From assembly GCF_024295805.1 (NCBI RefSeq), contig NZ_JANCLX010000024.1, positions 1 to 64,000 on the forward strand: a stretch of 64,000 nt of DNA. The letters run 5' to 3'. The DNA comes from Streptomyces cucumeris (lineage in GTDB: Bacteria; Actinomycetota; Actinomycetes; Streptomycetales; Streptomycetaceae). The translations under genes and the position numbers were made by a program. Positions within the stretch are counted from its first letter, which is position 1. Every line of letters begins with the position of its first letter. The notes under the pieces were generated by a model that was given only the letters and a program-made list of their open reading frames with translations, was not told the DNA's origin and did no database searches. Below are positions 1-7,377 of the stretch, piece by piece.

Positions 1-242
1 TACGAGCTGAGCGTGGCCCAGACCGTGCTGCGGGTCCACACCAGGGTCGCCGACCTCTACAACGACCCCATGGACCAGGTGGAGCAGCAGCTCCGCCTGA
101 CCATCGAGGCCCTGCGCGAACGCCAGGAGCACGAGCTCATCAACAACCGCGAGTTCGGACTGCTCCACAACGCCGACCTCTCCCAGCGCATCCACACCCG
201 CAGCGGCCCGCCCACCCCCGACGACCTCGACGAACTGCTGGC
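1..242 (+). repeat. Near-identical tract shared by the two shell genes (copy 1)
   Basis: Positions 1-242 match 1464-1705 with a single difference (G at 129, A at 1592), including synonymous positions. Identity stops abruptly at 243/1706, after which the two genes diverge to many amino-acid differences. The left limit is unknown because the window starts inside the tract. Confidence 0.95.
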
Positions 243-645
243 CACCGTATGGAAGGAGCCGGGGCTGATCCTGGCGCATCCGCGCGCCATCGCCGCGATC
301 GGCAGGGAGTTCAACAGCCGGGGCATCTGCCCGCAGAGCGCGGAGGTGAACGGCCATGCGCTGCCCGCGTGGCGCGGGGTACCGATCCTCCCGTGCAACA
401 AGATCCCGGTGACCGCCAGCGGGGTCACCTCCCTTCTCGCCCTGCGCACCGGTGAGGAGAACCAGGGGGTCATCGGGCTGCACCGGACCGGAATTCCCGA
501 TGAATACCAGCCGAGTCTCTCCGTGCGGTTCATGGGAATCAACGAACAGGCCATCATCTCGTATCTCGTCAGCGCCTACTATTCCGCGGCCGTCATGGTC
601 CCGGACGCGCTCGGAATCCTGGAGAACGTGGAAATCGGTCTCTGA
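1..645 (+). CDS. Family 2B encapsulin shell protein (EshA-like), C-terminal part, 5' truncated
   Basis: This is the C-terminal 214 residues of an HK97-fold encapsulin shell subunit of the EshA-like family 2B, which carries a cyclic-nucleotide-binding-like domain. The reading frame is open to the left edge, so the start and the nucleotide-binding domain lie outside the window; the GTG at 13 is not a real start. The visible part is collinear with the downstream paralogue, and both share LPCNKIPV, GIPDEY, SVRFMGINEQ-like and SAYYSAA segments. Family knowledge: in Streptomyces these shells enclose terpene-type enzymes such as 2-methylisoborneol synthase, and some are built from two subunit types. 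No cargo gene is visible here; it would be expected to the left. The first 242 bp are almost identical to the second gene, which suggests gene conversion. Confidence 0.85.
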   Translation, partial: YELSVAQTVLRVHTRVADLYNDPMDQVEQQLRLTIEALRERQEHELINNREFGLLHNADLSQRIHTRSGPPTPDDLDELLATVWKEPGLILAHPRAIAAIGREFNSRGICPQSAEVNGHALPAWRGVPILPCNKIPVTASGVTSLLALRTGEENQGVIGLHRTGIPDEYQPSLSVRFMGINEQAIISYLVSAYYSAAVMVPDALGILENVEIGL

Positions 646-716
646 CGGGCCGCCACACCTTCCGGTGGCCCTCGTATACGTTCCCGAATACCTACCGAAA
701 TGAGTGATGAGCACAG

Positions 717-2105
717 ATGACCACTTCCGTGGAGTCCGGTGAGCAGCCGCTGAGTCTGGGCACGGCCGCCGCACGGAATCTGGCGACGACGACCAAGTCC
801 GTGCCGCAGATGCAGGCCATCTCCTCCCGGTGGCTGCTGCGCGTCCTGCCGTGGGTGCAGGTCTCGGCGGGCACCTACCGGGTGAACCGGAGGCTGAGCT
901 ACACGGTCGGCGACGGGCGGGTGGAGTTCATCAGCACCGGGTCGCAGGTGCGGGTCATCCCGCCGGAGCTGGGCGAGCTGCCGACGCTGCGCGGCTTCGA
1001 GGACGCCTCCGTGCTGGAGTCCCTGGCCGACGCCTGCGTCCAGCGGGAGTACGCACCGGGGGACGTGCTGGTCGAGGCCGGTCGCCCGGCTGATCAGGTG
1101 TACCTCATCGCCCACGGCAAGGTCCGGCAGATCGCTCCCGGCGCCTATGACTCCGATACGGCGCTGGCGGTCCTCGCCGACGGCGAGTACTTCGGTGACT
1201 CCGCCCTCACCGGCACCGAGCGGACCTGGGACTTCACCGTCCGGGCGGTCACCCGCACCACCGTGCTGACCCTTCCCCGGCGTGCCTTCCAGGAGGCGGC
1301 CGACCGTTCGGGGGCGCTGCGCGGCCATCTGGAGGAGCGGGAGAACCGGCCGGAGCCCGCGCGGAACCGGCGCGGTGAGGCCGATATCGCGATCACCTCG
1401 GGCCATGCGGGCGAACCGGTGCTGCCGGGCACCTTCGCGGAGTACGAACTGAGTCCGCGGGAGTACGAGCTGAGCGTGGCCCAGACCGTGCTGCGGGTCC
1501 ACACCAGGGTCGCCGACCTCTACAACGACCCCATGGACCAGGTGGAGCAGCAGCTCCGCCTGACCATCGAGGCCCTGCGCGAACGCCAGGAACACGAGCT
1601 CATCAACAACCGCGAGTTCGGACTGCTCCACAACGCCGACCTCTCCCAGCGCATCCACACCCGCAGCGGCCCGCCCACCCCCGACGACCTCGACGAACTG
1701 CTGGCGCGGCGCCGCAAGACGCAGTATCTGCTGGCCCATCCGCGCACCATCGCGGCGTTCGGGAGGGAGTGCAGCAGCCGAGGGCTGTATCCGCAGGGCG
1801 CCGAGATCGGCGGGGTGGCCGTGCGGGCCTGGCGCGGGGTGCCGCTGCTGCCGTGCAACAAGATCCCGGTGAGCGAGACCGGCACCAGCTCGATCCTGGC
1901 GATGCGCACCGGGGAGGAGAGCCAGGGCGTCATCGGCCTCCACCAGACCGGGATCCCTGACGAGTACGAGCCCAGTCTGAATGTGCGGTTCATGGGCATC
2001 AACGAGCAGGCCGTGACCTCGTACCTGGTCAGCGCCTACTACTCGGCGGCCATCCTGGTGCCGGACGCGGTGGGTGTCCTGGAGGACGTCGAGATCGGCC
2101 GCTGA
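717..2105 (+). CDS. Family 2B encapsulin shell protein with cyclic-nucleotide-binding-like domain (EshA-like)
   Basis: A complete 462-residue shell subunit. An N-terminal arm (about residues 1-95) is followed by a Crp-type cyclic-nucleotide-binding fold (about 95-200, including FEDASVLESLADAC, GDVLVEAG and GEYFGDSAL), a charged linker, and the HK97-type capsid domain (about 240-462). The start is the ATG at 717; the upstream stretch has only a weak GATGAG ribosome site, which fits translation coupled to the first shell gene ending 71 nt earlier. Length matches EshA-type proteins (about 460-470 aa). Being the second of two tandem, similar shell genes, it probably co-assembles with its neighbour into a mixed shell (inference). 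The ligand of the cNMP-like domain cannot be read from sequence. The gene is followed by a convergent small membrane-protein gene. Confidence 0.9.
   Translation: MTTSVESGEQPLSLGTAAARNLATTTKSVPQMQAISSRWLLRVLPWVQVSAGTYRVNRRLSYTVGDGRVEFISTGSQVRVIPPELGELPTLRGFEDASVLESLADACVQREYAPGDVLVEAGRPADQVYLIAHGKVRQIAPGAYDSDTALAVLADGEYFGDSALTGTERTWDFTVRAVTRTTVLTLPRRAFQEAADRSGALRGHLEERENRPEPARNRRGEADIAITSGHAGEPVLPGTFAEYELSPREYELSVAQTVLRVHTRVADLYNDPMDQVEQQLRLTIEALRERQEHELINNREFGLLHNADLSQRIHTRSGPPTPDDLDELLARRRKTQYLLAHPRTIAAFGRECSSRGLYPQGAEIGGVAVRAWRGVPLLPCNKIPVSETGTSSILAMRTGEESQGVIGLHQTGIPDEYEPSLNVRFMGINEQAVTSYLVSAYYSAAILVPDAVGVLEDVEIGR
1464..1705 (+). repeat. Near-identical tract shared by the two shell genes (copy 2)
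   Basis: Second copy of the tract at 1-242, offset by 1463 bp, encoding the start of the capsid domain (YELSVAQTVL to DDLDELLA). The codon immediately before the aligned TAC, and whether identity continues further left, cannot be tested because copy 1 runs off the window. Confidence 0.95.
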
Positions 2106-2138
2106 GCGGCGCGGCCGCCGCCGTCACCGCGGGCGGGG

Positions 2139-2333
2139 TCAGGGGCGGACGCTGCTGACCACGTCCGCGGTGGCGGCGAGCCCCTCGGAGATGGTGGGCG
2201 CCACGCTGCTGCTGGCCAGGTAGAAGCCGAGCGTCACACAGACCAGGGCATGGGAGATACGCAGCCCGCCGCTGCGCAGGAAGACCACCGCCAGAATCAG
2301 GAGCAGCAGGACCACGGAGATGGAAATGGCCAT
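2139..2333 (-). CDS. Small membrane protein, function unknown
   Basis: A 64-residue protein with two hydrophobic stretches: residues 4-20 (rich in V, L and I), then after RSGGLRIS a second one around residues 28-46 (ALVCVTLGFYLASSSVA). A short polar C-terminus follows. The ATG at 2333 is preceded at good spacing by a GAGGAGG ribosome site, which supports it as a real gene despite its size. Proteins of this type occur widely in Streptomyces, but I do not recognise a function. It is convergent with the encapsulin gene (33 nt between stops) and transcribed in the same direction as the acyl-CoA dehydrogenase operon, but separated from it by a strong hairpin, so it is probably transcribed on its own. 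Confidence 0.7.
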   Translation of the reverse strand: MAISISVVLLLLILAVVFLRSGGLRISHALVCVTLGFYLASSSVAPTISEGLAATADVVSSVRP

Positions 2334-2475
2334 GGGAGCCTCCTCGGCCGCTACGGAGGATCGGAATCCGGCCGTCAGTGTGGCCCAGAATCGCTGATGA
2401 CCCGCCGCACCACGGTGCTCCGGACGGGTGCCGATCTGCTGTTCGGGATCGCCGCGGCGGTCTCGCGGCCATGCG

Positions 2476-2513
2476 GCGGTCCGCCCCGGCGCTTGCGCGC
2501 CGGGGCGGACCGC
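2476..2513 (-). terminator. Strong hairpin terminator after the acyl-CoA dehydrogenase operon
   Basis: A perfect 17-bp stem (2476-2492 pairs with 2497-2513) with a TTGC loop, starting 16 nt beyond the stop of the leftward acyl-CoA dehydrogenase gene. There is no U-run, as is usual in Streptomyces. It isolates the small membrane-protein gene from this operon. Nothing else was recognised in 2334-2528. Confidence 0.85.
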
Positions 2514-2528
2514 TGTCGCACGGGGTGG

Positions 2529-3665
2529 TCAGCCGGTGGGCGCCGGGAGGTCCACCAGCCCGGCCAGGAGCTGACGGTGGCGGCCGGGGGTGCCCAGCGC
2601 GATCTCAGCGCTCTTGGCCCGCTTGAGATAGAGATGGGCCGGGTGTTCCCAGGTCATACCGATACCGCCGTGGAGCTGTACACACTCCTCGGCGGCGTGC
2701 ACGGCCACCTCCCCGCAGTACGCCTGGGCGACGGCCACCGCCACCTCGATGTCGGGGCTGTCGGTGGCGAGCGCGTCGGCGGCGTGCCGGGCGGCGGCAC
2801 GGGCCGAGACCAGCTCCAGCCAGAGCGCGGCCATCCGGTGCTTCAGCGCCTGGAACGAGCCGATGGGGCGGCCGAACTGATGGCGCTCACGGGTGTGACG
2901 CACAGCCTCGGTCAGACACCACTCGGCCACCCCCAGCTGTTCGGAGGCGAGGAGTCCGGCCCCGGTCAGCAGAGCCCGCCGCAGGGCGGACCTGGCCCGG
3001 TCCGCCTCAGCCACCCGGCGCGCGGGCGCCCGGTCGAGGGTCACCGTGGCCAGCGGCCTGGTGAGGTCCAGTGAGGTGAGCGCAGTGACGGTGACACCGG
3101 GATCGGTGGCGGTCACGGCGTAGAGCCCATAGCCGCCGGGACCGTCGGCGGGGACGAGCAGCAGCTCGGCGCCCAGCGTGCCCGCGACCCCGCGGACCTC
3201 ACCGCTGAGGGTCCCCTCGCGCCCGCTCCGTACGGTGGCGGGCGGGAGCTCCTCACCCGGGGTGCCGGGCAGCGGAAGAACCAGGGTTCCGGTGGTCCGT
3301 CCCCCGGCGAGCTCCCGGAGCAGCCGCGCCACGGCGTCCTCGTCGGTGTCACAGCCGAGCAGGGCGCTGACGGCCAGCACGGCGCTGGTGAGGTAGGGCA
3401 CCGGGGCCACGGCACGGCCCAGTTCCTCCATCACCACCGCGACCTCGCGTGCGGTGGCGCCCTGTCCGCCCAGCTTGTCGGGGACCAGGAGACCCGCCGT
3501 GCCCATCTCGGCGCCCAGTGCCCGCCAGACGGCGGGGTCGTAGGGACGGTCGCTCTCCGCCTGGGCGAGTACGGCCGGCGCCGGGCAGCGGTCGGTGAGC
3601 AACGACCGCACGGCGGCGCGCAGATCGTCCTCGGCCTCGGAGTAGAGCAGGTCCGGGGTGCTCAT
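2529..3665 (-). CDS. Acyl-CoA dehydrogenase family protein (second subunit of a pair)
   Basis: A 378-residue flavoprotein of the acyl-CoA dehydrogenase fold: N-terminal helical domain, central beta domain, and C-terminal helical domain with HTRERHQFGRPIGSFQALKH, the family signature that touches FAD. The C-terminal region has QLHGGIGMTWEHPAHLYLKR. The ATG at 3665 overlaps the upstream dehydrogenase stop as ATGA, so the two are translationally coupled. Family knowledge: actinobacterial steroid and branched-acyl catabolism often uses adjacent, unequal acyl-CoA dehydrogenase genes whose products form alpha2beta2 heterotetramers (FadE28-FadE29 type). This pair has that look, but the substrate cannot be read. 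It is the last gene of a three-gene operon ended by the hairpin at 2476-2513. Confidence 0.85.
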   Translation of the reverse strand: MSTPDLLYSEAEDDLRAAVRSLLTDRCPAPAVLAQAESDRPYDPAVWRALGAEMGTAGLLVPDKLGGQGATAREVAVVMEELGRAVAPVPYLTSAVLAVSALLGCDTDEDAVARLLRELAGGRTTGTLVLPLPGTPGEELPPATVRSGREGTLSGEVRGVAGTLGAELLLVPADGPGGYGLYAVTATDPGVTVTALTSLDLTRPLATVTLDRAPARRVAEADRARSALRRALLTGAGLLASEQLGVAEWCLTEAVRHTRERHQFGRPIGSFQALKHRMAALWLELVSARAAARHAADALATDSPDIEVAVAVAQAYCGEVAVHAAEECVQLHGGIGMTWEHPAHLYLKRAKSAEIALGTPGRHRQLLAGLVDLPAPTG

Positions 3666-4867
3666 CGGGGCAGGTCCTTCCACGGGAGGTCCTTGTCGGT
3701 CCGCGGCTCGGGCGGCAGGCCCAGGACGCGTTCGGCGATGATGTTGAGCAGCACCTCCGAGGTGCCGCCCTCGATGGAGTTGCCCTTGGCGCGCAGATAG
3801 CGGTAGCCCGCCTCGCGTCCGGTGAAGTCGACGTGCTCGGGGCGGCGCAGGGTCCAGTCGTCGTAGCCCAGTCCCTCCTCGCCCAGCAGTTCCAGCTCCA
3901 GCGCGCTGAGTTCCTGGTTGAGGCGGGCGAACGCGAGTTTCATGGCAGAGCCCTCGGGGCCCGGCTGGCCGAGGGCGAGTTGCTGGCGCAGCCGCTCCCC
4001 CGCCAGCCGGGCCGCCTCGGCGTCCACCCACAGCCGCAGCAGCCGCTGATGGAGGTCATGGGTCCGCAGTTCGGGCCGGTCCCGCCAGGTCGTGGCGACC
4101 AGGCCGACCATGCCGCCCTCGCGGGGGATCCGGCCGCCGCCGATGGCGACCCGCTCGTTCATCAGGGTGGTCTGGGCGACCCGCCAGCCCTCGCCGACCT
4201 CGCCGAGGCGGTGGCTGTCGGGGATGCGCACCCCGGTGAGGAAGACCTCGTTGAACTCCGCCTCGCCGGTGATCTGCCGCAGCGGCCGCACCTCCACACC
4301 GGGGTCGGTCATATCGCAGACGAAGTAGGTGATCCCACGGTGCTTGGGCAGATCGGGGTCGGTGCGGGCGATGAGGATGGCCCAGCGGGCGAGGTGGGCA
4401 CTGGAGGTCCACACCTTCTGGCCGTCGACCACCCAGCCGTCCCCGTCGCGCACCGCGCGGGTGCCGAGCGCGGCGAGGTCGGATCCGGCGCCGGGTTCGC
4501 TGAAGAGCTGGCACCACACCTCCTCGCCGGTCCACAGCGGGCGCAGCAGCCGAGCGCGCTGCTCATCGGTGCCGAAGCCGAGGATGGTGGGCGCGGCCAT
4601 GCCCAGACCGATGCCGATGCGCCGGGGGTCGTTGTCGGGTGCGCCGGCGGCCTCGAGTTCCGCGTCCACGACGGCCTGGAGGGAGCGCGGGGCGTCCAGG
4701 CCGCCGAGCCCGGCCGGGTAGTGCACCCAGGCCAGCCCGGCGTCGAAGCGGGCGCGCAGGAAGTCCAGCCGTCCGGTGTCGGCCGGGGGATGGGCGTCGA
4801 GGAGCGCGCGGACGCGACGGCGCAGCTCGGGGGCGTCTACGGCGGTACGGTCCCGTGCGGTGGTCAT
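3662..4867 (-). CDS. Acyl-CoA dehydrogenase family protein (first subunit of a pair, FadE17/FadE26-like)
   Basis: A 401-residue acyl-CoA dehydrogenase. Visible family features are the flavin and substrate segment LFSEPGAGSDLA, the central VWTSSAHLARWAILIARTD region, and near the C-terminus GNSIEGGTSEVLLNIIAERV. The closing motif PWKDLPR is one I associate with long-chain and steroid-side-chain FadE proteins of actinobacteria. The start is the ATG at 4867, overlapping the stop of the upstream oxidoreductase as ATGA; the longer open frame upstream belongs to that gene's region. It probably catalyses alpha,beta-desaturation of an acyl-CoA as a heteromer with the next gene product, passing electrons to ETF. 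Substrate unknown. Confidence 0.88.
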   Translation of the reverse strand: MTTARDRTAVDAPELRRRVRALLDAHPPADTGRLDFLRARFDAGLAWVHYPAGLGGLDAPRSLQAVVDAELEAAGAPDNDPRRIGIGLGMAAPTILGFGTDEQRARLLRPLWTGEEVWCQLFSEPGAGSDLAALGTRAVRDGDGWVVDGQKVWTSSAHLARWAILIARTDPDLPKHRGITYFVCDMTDPGVEVRPLRQITGEAEFNEVFLTGVRIPDSHRLGEVGEGWRVAQTTLMNERVAIGGGRIPREGGMVGLVATTWRDRPELRTHDLHQRLLRLWVDAEAARLAGERLRQQLALGQPGPEGSAMKLAFARLNQELSALELELLGEEGLGYDDWTLRRPEHVDFTGREAGYRYLRAKGNSIEGGTSEVLLNIIAERVLGLPPEPRTDKDLPWKDLPR

Positions 4868-5868
4868 CGGGTGCCTCCCGTGGTCCGGCCGGGGACGACG
4901 ACCACACGGCCGGTGGTGACGCCCTCGGCGACGCGCTGGACGGCGTCGGCGGCGTCGGCGAGCGGCACCCGTTCGCTGACCAGGGGCCGTACGGTGCCCT
5001 CGGCGGCCAGTTTGGTCAGTTCGTCGTGGCAGGAGCGGACGGCGGCCGGGTCCTTGGTGTTGTACAGGCCCCAGTGGAGGCCGAGGATCGCGTAGTTCTT
5101 GACCAGGGCGTGGTTCAGGGCCGCCTGCGGGACGACACCGCTGGCGAAGCCGACGACCACGATGCGGCCTTCGAAGGCCACGCACTTGACCGACTTGGCG
5201 AAGGCGTCGCCGCCGACCGGGTCGTACACCACATCGGCACCGCGTCCGCCGGTGGCTTCCTTGACGGCGGCCACGAGGTCGTCGGTGCGGCGGTCGAGCA
5301 CGAGGTCACAGCCGATCTCACGGGCCACCCGCGCCTTGTCCGCACCGCCCACGACGCCGATCACCCGGGCTCCTGCCGCCTTGCCGAGCTGGACGGCGGC
5401 GGTGCCCACCCCGCCCGCCGCGGCGTGCACCAGCAGGGTCTCGCCCGACCGCAGCGCCGCCCGGCGGTGCAGTCCGAACCAGCCGGTCTGGTAGCCGATG
5501 TGCAGTGCGGCGGCCTCGGCGTCGTCCAGCGCGTCGGGAGCGGGGAGCGCGTTCGCCGCGTCCACGGCGACCAGTTCGGCGAAGCCCCCCGCGGGCAGGG
5601 TCGGGGTGGCCAGGATCCGGGAGCCGACCTCGCCCTCGGCGCCCTCGCCGACGGCGACGACCTCACCGCACAGCTCGACGCCCGGGGTGAACGGCAGCGG
5701 CGGCCGGACCTGGTAGTGGCCGCGGCACAGCAGGGCGTCGGGGAAGTTGACGTTGACGGCCAGGACCCGCACCAGCAGCTGACCCGGCCCCGCCACCGGA
5801 TCGGGGACCTCGTCCAGGCGCATGACCTCGCGCGGCTCGCCATTGTCGTGCACTCGCCATGCCTGCAT
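4864..5868 (-). CDS. NADPH:quinone oxidoreductase-type MDR enzyme
   Basis: A 334-residue medium-chain dehydrogenase/reductase of the zinc-free quinone oxidoreductase group. The N-terminal GroES-like domain has VNFPDALLCRGHYQ and PFTPGVELCGEVVAVG. The Rossmann domain has HAAAGGVGTAAVQLGKAAGA for the NADPH phosphates. It lacks the cysteine and histidine ligands of zinc alcohol dehydrogenases. It is the first gene of an operon with two acyl-CoA dehydrogenases, all joined by ATGA overlaps. In such operons it may act as an enoyl-CoA or acryloyl-CoA-type reductase rather than on quinones (inference). A TetR-like operator lies 55-70 bp upstream of the ATG at 5868. Confidence 0.85.
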   Translation of the reverse strand: MQAWRVHDNGEPREVMRLDEVPDPVAGPGQLLVRVLAVNVNFPDALLCRGHYQVRPPLPFTPGVELCGEVVAVGEGAEGEVGSRILATPTLPAGGFAELVAVDAANALPAPDALDDAEAAALHIGYQTGWFGLHRRAALRSGETLLVHAAAGGVGTAAVQLGKAAGARVIGVVGGADKARVAREIGCDLVLDRRTDDLVAAVKEATGGRGADVVYDPVGGDAFAKSVKCVAFEGRIVVVGFASGVVPQAALNHALVKNYAILGLHWGLYNTKDPAAVRSCHDELTKLAAEGTVRPLVSERVPLADAADAVQRVAEGVTTGRVVVVPGRTTGGTR

Positions 5869-5922
5869 CCGGTGGCCTCCAGAAGCTGTCGGTAGCGGCG
5901 TTCCCTACGCCCAGGCGGCACA

Positions 5923-5938
5923 TACTAACCAGTCGGTA
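5923..5938 (-). promoter_or_regulatory. Putative TetR-family operator upstream of the oxidoreductase/acyl-CoA dehydrogenase operon
   Basis: The 16-bp site TACTAACCAGTCGGTA has the symmetry TAC-nn-AC-nn-GT-nn-GTA, typical of operators for TetR-family acyl-CoA-responsive repressors. It sits in the 252-bp gap between this operon and egtA, close to the leftward start at 5868. No TetR gene is in the window, so the regulator would be encoded elsewhere. Confidence 0.55.
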
Positions 5939-6120
5939 CGACCCTGGAAACCGCCTGGTCCGATGCCGTCAGCCATCCTGGCGCTCCCGTCCGGCGCGGT
6001 GGGAACTCCTGTGCAACTCTGGAGGCACTCTTGAGCCCGGCACGCCAGCAGGTGAAAGTGGCGACATGCCGGTTCGCAGTACGGCGGGCCGGCAGCCGGA
6101 ACGGGACGGGAGAGACGACT

Positions 6121-7377
6121 GTGCCCGACAGCAAGGCGATCAGCGAGGCCGAGATGGAGGCCCGGCTGCACGGCATCTGTTTCAAGACAGGGCCGCCGCG
6201 CCGCATCGGTGTCGAGCTGGAATGGCTCGTGTACGACCCGGACGACCCCGCACGACCCGTGGACACGGCCCGGCTGGAAGCCGCCGTCACCGCGCTGCGC
6301 GGACTGCCGCTCCGGTCCGCGATCACTTTCGAACCCGGCGGTCAGGTGGAGCTGAGCTCCCTTCCGGCCGACTCCCTCACCGCGTGCGTGGAGTCCGCCG
6401 CCGCCGATCTGGATCTCGTACGGACCCTCCTCGCCGGTCTCGGCCTCGGCATCGCCGGGCACGGACATGACCCCTGGCGGCCGCCGCGCCGGTTCCTCAC
6501 CACGCCCCGCTACGAGTCCATGGAGACCTATTTCAACCGCCGGGGCCCGGCGGGGCGGTCCATGATGTGCAGCACCGCCTCGGTGCAGGTGTGCGTGGAC
6601 GCCGGACAGGAGGAGCCCGGTCCGCTGGGCCTGGGACGGCGCTGGCGCCTCGCCCATCTGCTGGGCGCCGTGCTGACTGCCGCCTTCGCCAACTCACCGC
6701 TGCGCGAGGGCAGACCCACCGGCTACCGCTCCACCCGGCAGGCGCTGTGGGCCGCGATGGACCCCGGCCGTGTCCTCGCCCCGGCCGACGGCAGGGAGCC
6801 CCGCACCGCCTGGACTCGCTACGTCCTGGACGCGCCGGTGATGGCCGTACGGGCCGAGCACGGGACGTGGACCGTACCGGACGGACTGACCTTCCGGCAG
6901 TGGGCCCGGACCTCGCTCCCCCGGCCGCCCACCCTCGATGACCTCGACTTCCACATCTCCACCCTCTTCCCGCCCGTGCGCCCGCGAGGTCACCTCGAAC
7001 TGCGCATGATCGACGCGCAGAGCGGCGACGACGGCTGGATCGTCCCGCTCGCGGTCACCGTGGCGCTCTTCGACGACCCCGAGGCCGCGGAAACGGTTTA
7101 CCGCGTGGTCAAACCGCTCGCCGAGACCGCGGGCACCCGCCCCGCCCCCTGCAATCCGCTGTGGCTCAGCGCGACCCGGGACGGTCTGGCCGACCCCGAG
7201 CTGCGGACCGCCGCCGCGACCTGTTTCGCCACCGCGCTGGAGGCACTGCCCCGGCTGGGCGCCTCCCCCGCGGTCATCTCCGCGGTCGCCGACTTCACCG
7301 ACCGCTATGTGGCCCGTGGCCGATGTCCCGCCGACGATCTTCTCGCCCCCGTCCCCGGGAAGGAGGAACGGCCATGA
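6121..7377 (+). CDS. egtA: Glutamate-cysteine ligase EgtA (ergothioneine biosynthesis)
   Basis: A 418-residue GCS2-type ligase that makes gamma-glutamylcysteine, the sulfur donor for ergothioneine. Recognisable segments are GICFKTGPPRRIGVELEWLV near the N-terminus, TFEPGGQVELSS, MMCSTASVQV, and FHISTLFPPVRPRGHLELRM, which fit actinobacterial EgtA proteins. I chose the GTG at 6121, preceded by GGGAGAG, because homologues begin about 25 residues before GICFKTGPP. A TTG at 6031 with GGAGG five bases upstream would add 30 residues and is a possible alternative. It is first of egtABCD; its stop overlaps the egtB ATG as ATGA. The identity rests on both the sequence and the operon. Confidence 0.93.
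   Translation: MPDSKAISEAEMEARLHGICFKTGPPRRIGVELEWLVYDPDDPARPVDTARLEAAVTALRGLPLRSAITFEPGGQVELSSLPADSLTACVESAAADLDLVRTLLAGLGLGIAGHGHDPWRPPRRFLTTPRYESMETYFNRRGPAGRSMMCSTASVQVCVDAGQEEPGPLGLGRRWRLAHLLGAVLTAAFANSPLREGRPTGYRSTRQALWAAMDPGRVLAPADGREPRTAWTRYVLDAPVMAVRAEHGTWTVPDGLTFRQWARTSLPRPPTLDDLDFHISTLFPPVRPRGHLELRMIDAQSGDDGWIVPLAVTVALFDDPEAAETVYRVVKPLAETAGTRPAPCNPLWLSATRDGLADPELRTAAATCFATALEALPRLGASPAVISAVADFTDRYVARGRCPADDLLAPVPGKEERP

Noticed and set aside
5822..6034. A 70-codon frame between the oxidoreductase operon and egtA
   Set aside because: It overlaps the oxidoreductase gene end-on, covers the operator, and has no ribosome site or recognisable sequence.
6031..6120. TTG start for egtA with GGAGG upstream
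   Set aside because: The ribosome site is good, but the added 30 residues (Arg-rich) are not expected in EgtA; the GTG at 6121 fits homologues better. Kept only as an alternative.
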